Part shown: piece after piece, positions 56,414-63,898 of the stretch | Position numbering within the stretch: the stretch's first letter is position 1 | Layout: each line of letters begins with the position of its first letter | Assembly (NCBI RefSeq): GCF_023091225.1 | Contig: NZ_JAHWXM010000002.1 | Coordinates: 248,001-312,000, forward strand | DNA length: 64,000 nt | Source: Microbacterium galbinum | Lineage (GTDB): Bacteria; Actinomycetota; Actinomycetes; Actinomycetales; Microbacteriaceae | Direction of reading: 5' to 3' | Translations under genes and position numbers: made by a program | The notes under the pieces: model-generated | Databases searched by the model: none | What the model was told of the DNA's origin: nothing | Seen by the model: only the letters and a program-made list of their open reading frames with translations

Positions 56414-56612
56414 GGTGGTCTCCAACCGGCCTTGACGTGACCACTATATGGTCACGATGTCGGATAGGGTGATTGAGATGGTCGGCATGTGGCCACCTCA
56501 TGGCCGGGCGAAGACCAGGTCGCGGCCACTTTGCGACTCCCTCATTTCTCGAGTTCGCAGGTGTCCACTATGTGGTTTCTTGGTGGTCTCCCGGTGACCA
56601 CGGGGAGACCAC
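56414..56612. repeat. Cluster of GTGGTC/GACCAC inverted repeats in a convergent intergenic region
   Basis: The 359-base gap between two convergent genes (56319-56677) contains no gene but many related dyads: GGTGGTCTCC (56414-56423); CGTGACCA-CTATA-TGGTCACG (56436-56456); GTGGCCAC (56489-56496); CCACTATGTGG (56565-56575); and GTGGTCTCCC (56583-56592) with GGGAGACCAC (56603-56612). Two TAGGGT words (56465, 56613 region) accompany them. Convergent genes need no promoter here, so an iteron array, partition site or transfer origin is more likely than an operator. Confidence 0.7.
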
Positions 56613-56677
56613 TAGGGTAAGTCGCCGCAGCACGCGTACAGCGTTAGCGCAGGCACCGTACCGAGCGATCCGATGTA

Positions 56678-57331
56678 TCAGCGCCACCGCTGTGCCTCAA
56701 GGGTCCTTTCGAGCGCGTCGATCCCGCCGCCGATTCGGAACCATTCAACTGGCGTGTGCTGACCCTCGGCGATCATCGTTGATTGAGGCGTGGACATCAG
56801 CCCAGATACCGAGATCCAGTGCTGGCCCCCAAGGAGCGCGATGATCTCGGTCAGGTGCGGCAGAAGTTTGCCGGGTGACGACAGGCTGAACTGCCACCAC
56901 GGGAAGCGGCGATGACCCGCGACATCGACGGCGTAAAGTCTCCCCGCGGTTACCAGGTCGTCGAGTTCCTGATCGTTGAGATCCAAGAAGCCTCGAACGG
57001 CGTCGTCCGACATGCTTCGGTGAAGCCCCGCGACGAGGGTGTTCGCGGCGATGGCGGGCAACGAGCCCCGACGCACTCGTAGCTCGATGTCGTCGAATTC
57101 CTCGGCAGTGAACTCACCGGAGGTGATCAGGAAGTTGATCTCGTCGGGGGACAACGATGGCTCGTCGACTATCGGGCGTTCGGCAAGAAGCGACTCGGTC
57201 AGCGCCCGGGCGATGTAGTCACCGTCCCCGTTGAGGCGGGCGATCGCATCCTCCAACGCGCGCATCGCGTCTTCTGAGGGACGAGGCGTCAGGTGTGCAG
57301 TGGCTCTCGATCGGGATTCGTCTTTGGTCAT
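56678..57331 (-). CDS. HTH protein with antitoxin-like (Xre/MbcA/ParS-type) C-terminus
   Basis: A 217-residue protein. The middle part (RGFLDLNDQELDDLVTAGRL then YAVDVAGHRRFPWWQF) reads as an excisionase-like helix-turn-helix with wing. The C-terminal HTPVEWFRIGGGIDALERTL resembles the toxin-binding domain of Xre/MbcA antitoxins. No RES or other toxin gene is adjacent. It may instead be the element's regulator, a nucleoid-type or copy-control protein; the repeat cluster at 56.4-56.6 kb next to its 3' end could be its binding array. It starts at ATG 57331. Confidence 0.6.
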   Translation of the reverse strand: MTKDESRSRATAHLTPRPSEDAMRALEDAIARLNGDGDYIARALTESLLAERPIVDEPSLSPDEINFLITSGEFTAEEFDDIELRVRRGSLPAIAANTLVAGLHRSMSDDAVRGFLDLNDQELDDLVTAGRLYAVDVAGHRRFPWWQFSLSSPGKLLPHLTEIIALLGGQHWISVSGLMSTPQSTMIAEGQHTPVEWFRIGGGIDALERTLEAQRWR

Positions 57332-57361
57332 GCGACCAGCGTAGAAGCGGCCGGGGACGTT

Positions 57362-57395
57362 GAGGAGGCGCAGCCCTATTCGGCTGCGCCTCCTC
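57362..57395 (-). terminator. Terminator of the polB-mob operon
   Basis: A 14-base perfect stem, GAGGAGGCGCAGCC (57362-57375) with GGCTGCGCCTCCTC (57382-57395), loop CTATTC, 11 bases after the stop of the MobV-like gene on the minus strand. Confidence 0.75.
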
Positions 57396-57405
57396 CAAGC
57401 GAGCT

Positions 57406-58560
57406 CTAGAGTTCGAGTGCGTCGCCCGGATTGTCGATCTGAGTCGAATATGGGCCTAGCTTGTCTCTGATCTCGCTACGCATCTTGATCCGATCCGCTT
57501 CGAACCGCTTTCGGATCGGCTGCCCCTTGACGGTCGTCTTGTCGAGCCAGTGCTCGAAGAAGGGCGGGAGGATATCCAGACGCTGATTGTTCAACGCCAG
57601 GCGGTCGCGCTCGGCTGCGGCTTCTTCGCGAGCACGTTCTGCCGCCAAGTGCGCCTCGCGAGCGCGTAACGAGGCGGTTCTTGCCGCCGCAGCTTCATCC
57701 GCCGCTCTTGCTTGCGCGGCAGCAGCTTCTCGTTGGCGCTCGGCAACCAGCATCTCGCGTTCCGCAAGATCCTTCTCCCGCTCATCCAGGGCGGTGGAGC
57801 GGTTGGCGAGGCTCTTGTTTCTCTGCAGACTTACGTCCAGTTCGAACTCGAGTGCACTCGTTGCGTCACGGAGCCGGTCCGCCTTCGCCTGGAACTCACT
57901 GCTACTGAGGTGCTCGCGTGAACGCTCGGTGACCCGATACTCAACGTTGTAGCCTCCAGCGGCCACGGCGTCGCGGACTCCCCGGTGCTGCCGCTTAAGG
58001 TCCGCCGGCCCCTTAAAGAAGTCCTTCTGGGCAAGCCGTCCGTCAGGCGTGATGGGGGTGATCATGAGCTGCAGCCCGGGATTCACCTCATCGAGGTGCA
58101 TCGACATGCCAATGATGTTCTCTTCTCCGAACTCGCCACGAGCCCAACGGATCGCAGCGTGCGTGTACTCGGCTGCTCGCCGATTCAACCCCTCCTCGCG
58201 CCAATCGGGGTTGTGCTCTTCGAACCACTTCGGATCGAGCTGGAGCACCACGCCTCGGATGAGAACGGCATCCTTCCGCAGCGCACGCGTGACCGTGCTG
58301 AGACGCTGCTGAAGGTAGTCATCGAACTCGTCGCTCGGCGGCCGACCGTCGACCGACTGAGGACGCCTGTAGCCGCCCTTGCCGTCGTTCACGAAGGTGC
58401 TGTTCAGTACCGTCCGGTCCGTCACGATGTTGCGATTGGCCTGAGGAAATGAGAAGCCCGCCGCTTGATCCACGTCTCTCGCGATGTGTCGGAAGAAGGC
58501 CTTCGCGTGTCCTCCGCGTCCCACCTTGTGGGACACGTCGTAGGTCATGGTGTAGCTCAT
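57406..58560 (-). CDS. MobV/Pre-family relaxase homologue with altered metal site
   Basis: A 384-residue protein. The N-terminal 230 residues match MobV (plasmid recombination/mobilisation) proteins: NIVTDRTVLNSTF, ALRKDAVLIRGVVLQLD, EENIIGMSMHLDEVNPGLQL, MITPITPDGRLAQKDFFKGP. The family metal motif HxDExxPHxH reads H155-L-D-E-V-N-P-G162-L-Q164, so the last two His are missing; a His equivalent to the MobM nucleophile may be His25 (FFRHIARD). A long coiled coil follows (about residues 240-330, rich in Arg/Glu/Ala). The ATG at 58558-58560 overlaps the stop of the preceding ORF. It could nick at an origin, or be a non-catalytic DNA-binding derivative. Confidence 0.8.
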   Translation of the reverse strand: MSYTMTYDVSHKVGRGGHAKAFFRHIARDVDQAAGFSFPQANRNIVTDRTVLNSTFVNDGKGGYRRPQSVDGRPPSDEFDDYLQQRLSTVTRALRKDAVLIRGVVLQLDPKWFEEHNPDWREEGLNRRAAEYTHAAIRWARGEFGEENIIGMSMHLDEVNPGLQLMITPITPDGRLAQKDFFKGPADLKRQHRGVRDAVAAGGYNVEYRVTERSREHLSSSEFQAKADRLRDATSALEFELDVSLQRNKSLANRSTALDEREKDLAEREMLVAERQREAAAAQARAADEAAAARTASLRAREAHLAAERAREEAAAERDRLALNNQRLDILPPFFEHWLDKTTVKGQPIRKRFEADRIKMRSEIRDKLGPYSTQIDNPGDALEL

Positions 58561-58826
58561 GCGTCGCTCCTCTCGACCTCTTCCGTGGCCTGTTCCGTCC
58601 TCGACGCAACAGACCACGGAGCCTCCGGCGGCTCTCCCGAGGGGCTTCTCCTGTCGCTCATCCGAACACCACCCCTGTGCTTCCTTCGGTGGGTGGTGTT
58701 CTCCTTCGCGTCAGAAGAAGGTGTAGCCCCATACACTTCTGAGCCCGCTTCGCTCGTCAGAAGCTCCTGGTGCCCTCCGGTGGCCGCTGCGCGGGGCAGG
58801 CAACAACAGCGTCGACGAACGCTCAT
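58557..58826 (-). CDS. 89-codon ORF linking polB and mob
   Basis: An ORF whose start overlaps the polB stop (ATGA at 58823-58826) and whose stop overlaps the mob start (ATGA at 58557-58560). The product (MSVRRRCCCLPRAAATGGHQ...) has no recognised domain and an odd composition. Its DNA contains an 11-base perfect hairpin, GAACACCACCC (58664-58674) with GGGTGGTGTTC (58691-58701), and another dyad GTGTA/TACAC around 58721-58736. It may be a true small protein, or translated spacer that carries a regulatory or origin structure and couples the two genes. Confidence 0.4.
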   Translation of the reverse strand: MSVRRRCCCLPRAAATGGHQELLTSEAGSEVYGATPSSDAKENTTHRRKHRGGVRMSDRRSPSGEPPEAPWSVASRTEQATEEVERSDA

Positions 58827-61783
58827 GACGCGCCTCCCAGGGCCGGCAGCGGAAGATCGTTGATCCGCGCGGTCATCATCTGCGAGAGCCAAGGCTCGAG
58901 CTCTGAGAGGGGCAGCATCTGAGATGTTCGCTCAGGTCGACGAGCGTTCTTCCAGTCGCCTTCGCTCACCGTGCCGAGCCCCCATCGCGCGAGCCACTCG
59001 AGACGCTCGGCAACGGTGAGCTCACGAGTCGCCAGCGTTGGAATCGTGACGACGCCCTGTCGGTGCGCCATGACGATCGACATCAGCACAGCGCGACGAG
59101 GGGTGACGATCCTGTGCCCTTTGCCGTGAGCGAATCGAACGTGCCAATCCCTCCATTCGTCGACTGTTCGTAGACAGCCAGTGTTCGCAATCTCTCGAGC
59201 GATGGCTCGTGCGCGCAGACACTCCTCGATGGTTTCCCACGGAGCTGTCGGGAAAGTCGCCAACTCGTGTGTGGACCCGTCTGGCAGAGGAACTCGCTCT
59301 GCCACGATCGAATCCATCAGCGGTCGACGTTTGAGGTCGAAATCCATGCTGACGGCACGCTCGACGTGGGACGGAACGAAATCCTTGCGCCCTTCCTTCC
59401 GAGAGAGTTCCTGAAAGCTAGGGAATCGCCGGTAGGCGTTCTCGACCCGACCCTCGCGGGTGACAACGCTCGCCAGGAGTTCTTCACGATCCTCTCGACT
59501 ATCGGCGGTGATCCCCTCCGAGCGCTTCAGCCCGTTATGCGCACAGACGCCGTTCACGCTGAGCGAGACGTTGCCGCGCGTGGTGAAGTTCACCAGGTCG
59601 TTCTGCTCGTGCTTGGCCTCCCAGATGGTCGGGTCTCCGGTGAGCGCTGTACGTGCCTCCCTGAGGTGGCCAGCGAGACCGAAAAGATCAAGAGCTTCGA
59701 CGTCACCTACTGTCCAATCAGTGATGAAGCCATCTGTCGTGACCGAATACACCTGGCCGCCTCGTTCAGCGATCTGATTCATCGTCGCCAGAAGTTGGGC
59801 CCGGACGAGGCTGGTCGTGGTCGCTGCGTGAGACGGGCTCGAGATCGCGGATCCACCCACGTTGTCCATCTCCTGCTTGTAGGCATCCCACGAGCGCTGT
59901 TCCGCGACATCCTGCGCGGTCTTCCCGTAGATCGTGTTAACACTCGTCTTGAGCGTCTGTTCTTCGAGCGATCCCTTCCCGAAGAGACGTTTGGCGGTCG
60001 CCCGGTCCTCGATCAGTTGGCGCACACCATGACGCAGCGAAAGGCTCAGCGAGCCATCGGAGCGTCGAGCGACTCGTCCGGCAAACCCGATCTGGCAGAA
60101 AACGGTCGCGCCGAGCTGGAGCGCGAGCCAGAGTTCAGGCCCGCAGACCCAGGTACCGGCTACTCCCTCGCTCGTGCGCGGATAAATGAGCGTTCCGTCT
60201 CCCACGATCGGGAGCGTCGGATAAGAGACATTCTCGGGGAAGTCGAACGACACAAACCCGACGAAAGAAGAGGTGGGTTCCGGCACGTCATCGCGAGTCA
60301 GATGCCGCTCATGGATGACGTTCTCGATGCACCCCGTCTCCCAGTCGAGATCGGGCACGAGCGCCATGGCTGTTGGGTACGCGTTTTTCGCATCGATGTC
60401 GATGGTGCGCATTGGGTAGTAGCCCGGCGCAGGACAGCCGTTCAAGCCGCCGTGATACGCAGAAGCGAAGGCTTTGCTGAGCTGAGCCGCAGCGCCATCG
60501 ACAGGCGCCCGTCCTCGCTTCGCGTAGAACGTCAATTCGTCGCCTTCCTCGACCACATCCACCGCTTCCTCCTCAACGAGCCCCGAGAATGCGAGCCTGA
60601 ACTCCTTTGGCGTAGTAACCCCGAAGTACTCGGACCCTGAGGCAACAAGGGACGCGGCGGCGCCACCGCCGAGCGTTACGGGAGGGAGCACGCCTTCGCC
60701 CCAAATTCGCGCAAGAAACTCCACGACGATCTCCGCGTCGTTCACGCCGTAGTCCAGAAATTCGCTGAGATGATGGTGGCGGTATTCAGCCATCCGCGAG
60801 ATCCAGTCGCCTGGCACTTCGAGCTTCTCGACGCCAGCGGCCATGCCGATGGCCGCGAGCGTCCTCTGCCCTGCCGGAGCGTGTGTCATCGTGTCGCGGA
60901 CGGTGACGCTCAACGACCGCCACCAGCCGTAGTCGTCGCCTCGCTGATCGCCGTTTTGAAGGCGGAAGGGCAAAAGCGTAACGAGCCCGCCGGCAGCGGA
61001 CGTCAGCCGCGTGAGGTGATCCGTAACCCGGCCGCCACCTCGGAATGTCGTGAGGTCTGCCGCACCGAAGTGACAGGCGAGCACGATGGGAACGCGCCAG
61101 GGTGCGAGCGCAGCCGCGCGCGCCTCCCAATCGCGTGGATCGGCGGCCCAGGCGCGAGCGGCATCCCCGGAAGGCCCGGCGCCAGCGCGCTCAAGGACAG
61201 TACTTCGGCGCACGCCGCGGTCGTCCACGCCGTCCCGAACGAGAGGCGATCGCCACAGAGACGCAGCTTGAACGACCTCCCAGAGGGCAGTGTGCATCCC
61301 GATGCGTCGCCCGTTTAGCGGCAAGATGACGATCTGAACCATCAGCGTCGGATCATTCAGGTCGGGCGTCGCGAACTGCCAGCTGTCAACGTTCCGCACG
61401 CCCCCGAGGGTCGTGAACTCCGTGTCGAAGCCCACGATGATCGCTCGGCGCTCAGTTCCCATCGAGCGGACCGAGACAAGATCACCGAAGTTGGCGCCCG
61501 CGCTGGCGAGAACGCGGGAGTTCGCGCGGCCGGCGGACACGGGGTCATAAGCACGGGGACCCATAGGGGGCTTATGACCCCGCGGCGAGATCCGCGGAAT
61601 ATCAAGGGTTTCATGCGCTCGCTTGCGCTCGATTGCTGGGGGTCTTGTTTGAAGACCCCCAGCAATCGAGCGCATCTGAGCGGTCGGCACTTGACGCGGT
61701 ACCCGGCGGCTAAGTACCTGGAACCGACCGCCGGCGTCTGTCAGCTCTTTCGCTTTCCAGCCTGAGTGAAAGGGAGTGTTCAT
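58823..61783 (-). CDS. Family-B DNA polymerase (protein-primed or piPolB-like)
   Basis: A 986-residue polymerase. Exo I is VGFDTEF (Asp120, Glu122), Exo II lies in LACHFGAADLTTF (Asp243) and Exo III is YGVND (Tyr345, Asp349), so proofreading looks intact. Motif A is DIDAKNAYPTAM (Asp464), motif B LKTSVNTIYGK (Lys612, Tyr619) and motif C YSVTTDGF (Asp684), with Thr where the first Asp of DTD is expected. The A-B and B-C spacings (148 and 72) are close to phi29-type enzymes with TPR insertions. The last 270 residues are unrecognised. ATG 61783 follows GGGGGTG and overlaps the upstream stop. The first 105 residues are poorly structured and cover two large inverted repeats, so a later start is possible. 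Confidence 0.85.
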   Translation of the reverse strand: MNTPFHSGWKAKELTDAGGRFQVLSRRVPRQVPTAQMRSIAGGLQTRPPAIERKRAHETLDIPRISPRGHKPPMGPRAYDPVSAGRANSRVLASAGANFGDLVSVRSMGTERRAIIVGFDTEFTTLGGVRNVDSWQFATPDLNDPTLMVQIVILPLNGRRIGMHTALWEVVQAASLWRSPLVRDGVDDRGVRRSTVLERAGAGPSGDAARAWAADPRDWEARAAALAPWRVPIVLACHFGAADLTTFRGGGRVTDHLTRLTSAAGGLVTLLPFRLQNGDQRGDDYGWWRSLSVTVRDTMTHAPAGQRTLAAIGMAAGVEKLEVPGDWISRMAEYRHHHLSEFLDYGVNDAEIVVEFLARIWGEGVLPPVTLGGGAAASLVASGSEYFGVTTPKEFRLAFSGLVEEEAVDVVEEGDELTFYAKRGRAPVDGAAAQLSKAFASAYHGGLNGCPAPGYYPMRTIDIDAKNAYPTAMALVPDLDWETGCIENVIHERHLTRDDVPEPTSSFVGFVSFDFPENVSYPTLPIVGDGTLIYPRTSEGVAGTWVCGPELWLALQLGATVFCQIGFAGRVARRSDGSLSLSLRHGVRQLIEDRATAKRLFGKGSLEEQTLKTSVNTIYGKTAQDVAEQRSWDAYKQEMDNVGGSAISSPSHAATTTSLVRAQLLATMNQIAERGGQVYSVTTDGFITDWTVGDVEALDLFGLAGHLREARTALTGDPTIWEAKHEQNDLVNFTTRGNVSLSVNGVCAHNGLKRSEGITADSREDREELLASVVTREGRVENAYRRFPSFQELSRKEGRKDFVPSHVERAVSMDFDLKRRPLMDSIVAERVPLPDGSTHELATFPTAPWETIEECLRARAIAREIANTGCLRTVDEWRDWHVRFAHGKGHRIVTPRRAVLMSIVMAHRQGVVTIPTLATRELTVAERLEWLARWGLGTVSEGDWKNARRPERTSQMLPLSELEPWLSQMMTARINDLPLPALGGAS
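61540..61582. repeat. 13-base inverted repeat near the 5' end of polB
   Basis: Perfect arms CGGGGTCATAAGC (61540-61552) and GCTTATGACCCCG (61570-61582), 17-base spacer. It lies within codons 68-82 of the polymerase gene as read from 61783. Confidence 0.9.
61623..61673. repeat. 23-base perfect inverted repeat near the 5' end of polB
   Basis: The arms at 61623-61645 and 61651-61673 are exact reverse complements over 23 bases, with only a 5-base loop (GTTTG); the left arm starts TGCGCTCGATTG and ends GGGGGTCTT. It is by far the longest short-spaced dyad noticed in the window. No T-run follows on either strand, so it is not a normal intrinsic terminator. It lies in codons 37-54 of polB. Confidence 0.95.
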
Positions 61784-62085
61784 GCGGCACCCCCGATGAT
61801 CACGGCGAGCCGCTCGCGTTGCTCCGCAGTGAGGCGGGGAGCAGCCGCGACGACGCGCGCAACGGCGGAGTCGATCTCCTCAGCTGCGCGCGGTCGGCCG
61901 ATGGCCGGGGTAGCCATCGCATCGAGGTGTGCGGACTGCACATAGATTCGGCGACCGATTCGCTCTGCCGGCAGCGTGCCGTCAGCGATCCACTTACGAA
62001 GTGTCGAATAGCCGATCCGTCGAGCGTGGGCAGCTTCCTGGAGGGTGAGTAGTGGCCGGGTCTGGGTTACGGCGTGAGCAGGCAA
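61780..62085 (-). CDS. Excisionase-like helix-turn-helix protein
   Basis: A 101-residue protein. Residues about 10-60 (LLTLQEAAHARRIGYSTLRK then WIADGTLPAERIGRRIYVQ) are a MerR/excisionase-type winged helix. A TTG start at 62083-62085 is chosen because AGAGGAG lies five bases upstream; an ATG at 62199 would add 38 residues of unlikely sequence. It is the first gene of the operon and overlaps polB (ATGA). It may act as recombination directionality factor for the serine integrase, or regulate the polB operon. Confidence 0.7.
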   Translation of the reverse strand: MPAHAVTQTRPLLTLQEAAHARRIGYSTLRKWIADGTLPAERIGRRIYVQSAHLDAMATPAIGRPRAAEEIDSAVARVVAAAPRLTAEQRERLAVIIGGAA

Positions 62086-62578
62086 GCCCGCTCCTCTCTT
62101 TCGAGAAGGAGCACCTGCATGTCTCACGGGACACCTGCCAGTGCCACCCCGCCAGGATCGCGTCTTTACAATCCGTTGTTCACCAGAGCGTTGACCCAAG
62201 GTTCAAGCACGCACTGGTGATCGCATTCGCCTTGGGCTTTGGCCTCTTCTGTAAGACGGGCGGGCGGCCATCCCCGGTTCCGTCTGGTGCAGCCCGAAGC
62301 TTTATCGAACCGCTACTAAATTAGCGATCAGTAGCGCTCATGTCAATCGAATCTGCTCATCTACGAGCAAGAAATCCATTATCAGCGAGTCCCGCGGTTG
62401 TCTTCGTATTGCTGAGCCCGAAACGAAGCTGATGGCACGGGGCTCGTCGACGATCGCGGGTGCGTGAAGTCTTGACGCGGCCAATTGAAGGTCGATCCGA
62501 CTGATCCGACTCTGTTGGCACTGGGCTGATGGTGACCGCACCGCTGTGAGTCGATCGTCTCGGTCCTAGAATGTGCGC
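62086..62578. other. Divergent, AT-richer intergenic region of the element
   Basis: 493 bases between the divergent HTH-polB operon and the DUF2510 gene. It holds an inverted repeat CGCTACT (62311-62317) / AGTAGCG (62330-62336) around an AT-rich core, a 9-base tandem GATCCGACT (62494-62502, 62503-62511), a GATAAAG -10-like box for the minus strand near 62300, and TAGAAT (62567-62572) six bases before GTG 62579 on the plus strand. No convincing gene is seen. Confidence 0.5.
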
Positions 62579-63898
62579 GTGACCTCGATACCAGCTGATT
62601 GGCACCCCGACCCGACTGGCCGATTTGAGCGGAGATTCTGGGACGGAGCGGCCTGGACCGAGCATGTATGGACCGCAGGTCGACAATCGGTCGACCCTTT
62701 AGTGTCGTCGGGAGTAGCGCACGAGAGTCGCGACGTGGTGCACAGCAGAACGGTTGTCCGTCAAGGTTTTGCCACCCCGGATGCTATCGGGCATCAGGCA
62801 CCGAACGCCGGCAGTGTCGTGGAAGCGAGAATAACCGCGGCGACACCGCTGTCGTCGCGCTCTTTCCCCGGATGGCCTGAAAAGAAGAGGGCACGCAAGA
62901 CCGCCGAGGTCGTCCGATTCCTCCTCCCCGACGAATCCATAATCTACTTCGGTCCCGGGTCGAGCCTGCGACCAGCAGGGAACGAACTCGTAATTACCAA
63001 CGTGCGGGTGTTCACGTACCTACCCGAGCGGATAGCAGCATGCATGGTGCTTGATTCGATCGCCGACATGCAGGTCCTTGACTCCAAACGGACACTGTCT
63101 CTAACGGATCACGCGGGACGCGCGATGAAGGTGAGGGGGTTCGCGGCGGGAGAGGCACCGCACATCCAGGCCGCCCTAGAGGCAGCGCGGGCCAGCCCAC
63201 GGCCAAGCAAAGCGCTAGATGCCATTCGACATGCCGAGGAGACAGCCGCGGAGGCAGCTCGTGTTGCTGCGATGACGATGCACGAGCGCTGGCCGCGAGC
63301 AACGATTCTCGGTAAGCAAACGCGCAAGGGCGAAGAGGCGATCAAGCGGCTGAGCCTCGGGGAGGAAGCCCCGTGGCTTGTGCTTGCTCCTGGCTTCGCT
63401 CAGGGGTTGCTCGTCGCCTTCGAAGACCGTCTCGCAATCATCAAGACCGGTGCAGCGACGAGCTTCATGGCGGGCTCCCTCGGAGGCGAGCGAAGCACGA
63501 CCTTCTACTTCACCGACATCAACGCCATCGAGTACAACTCCGGAATCGCCTCCGGGGTGCTCGAAGTGCTGACAGCCAGCTACCAGGGCAGTGCGAACAA
63601 AGACTTCTGGCGCGGCACGATGGACTCGCGAAATGCGGACAAGAACGACCCGTACACGCTCAGCAACACTCTGCCAATGGCGAAGGTCGTCTACAACGAG
63701 TGGTCCTCGCACATCCAGGAGCTACGGGCACGAATTTCGGCGTCGAAGCGCCCAGCATCAATCGTCATGGCCCCGGCGCCACGCGAGACGTCTTCGGACC
63801 TGGTCAGCCAACTGGAAAGGCTCTCGGCGTTGCGAGCCGCAGACGTCCTCACAGATGAGGAGTTCGTCGCAGCCAAGGCGCGTCTGATGAAATCCTAG
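62579..63898 (+). CDS. DUF2510 - PH-like - SHOCT multidomain protein
   Basis: A 439-residue protein. The N-terminus is a DUF2510 module (ADWHPDPTGRFERRFWDGAAWTEHV split over residues 6-31). Two PH-like regions follow (about 95-180, with IIYFGPGSSLRP and VRVFTYLPE; about 240-370, with LLVAFEDRLAIIKTG and TTFYFTDINAIEY). The C-terminus is a SHOCT motif (LERLSALRAADVLTDEEFVA + AKARL). Such proteins are common in actinobacteria and their phages and plasmids; function unknown. GTG 62579 is preferred as a leaderless start; GTG 62573 is possible. Confidence 0.75.
   Translation: MTSIPADWHPDPTGRFERRFWDGAAWTEHVWTAGRQSVDPLVSSGVAHESRDVVHSRTVVRQGFATPDAIGHQAPNAGSVVEARITAATPLSSRSFPGWPEKKRARKTAEVVRFLLPDESIIYFGPGSSLRPAGNELVITNVRVFTYLPERIAACMVLDSIADMQVLDSKRTLSLTDHAGRAMKVRGFAAGEAPHIQAALEAARASPRPSKALDAIRHAEETAAEAARVAAMTMHERWPRATILGKQTRKGEEAIKRLSLGEEAPWLVLAPGFAQGLLVAFEDRLAIIKTGAATSFMAGSLGGERSTTFYFTDINAIEYNSGIASGVLEVLTASYQGSANKDFWRGTMDSRNADKNDPYTLSNTLPMAKVVYNEWSSHIQELRARISASKRPASIVMAPAPRETSSDLVSQLERLSALRAADVLTDEEFVAAKARLMKS

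Noticed and set aside
56414..56612. CRISPR array
   Set aside because: The related words are short dyads of varied spacing, not constant direct repeats with unique spacers; no cas genes are in the window.
61086..61329. Small plus-strand frames opposite polB
   Set aside because: Antisense to the polymerase exonuclease domain, Arg/Ala/Ser-rich, with no start signals.
61623..61673. Intrinsic terminator inside polB
   Set aside because: The dyad is strong, but no T-run follows on either strand, and the polymerase frame continues through it.
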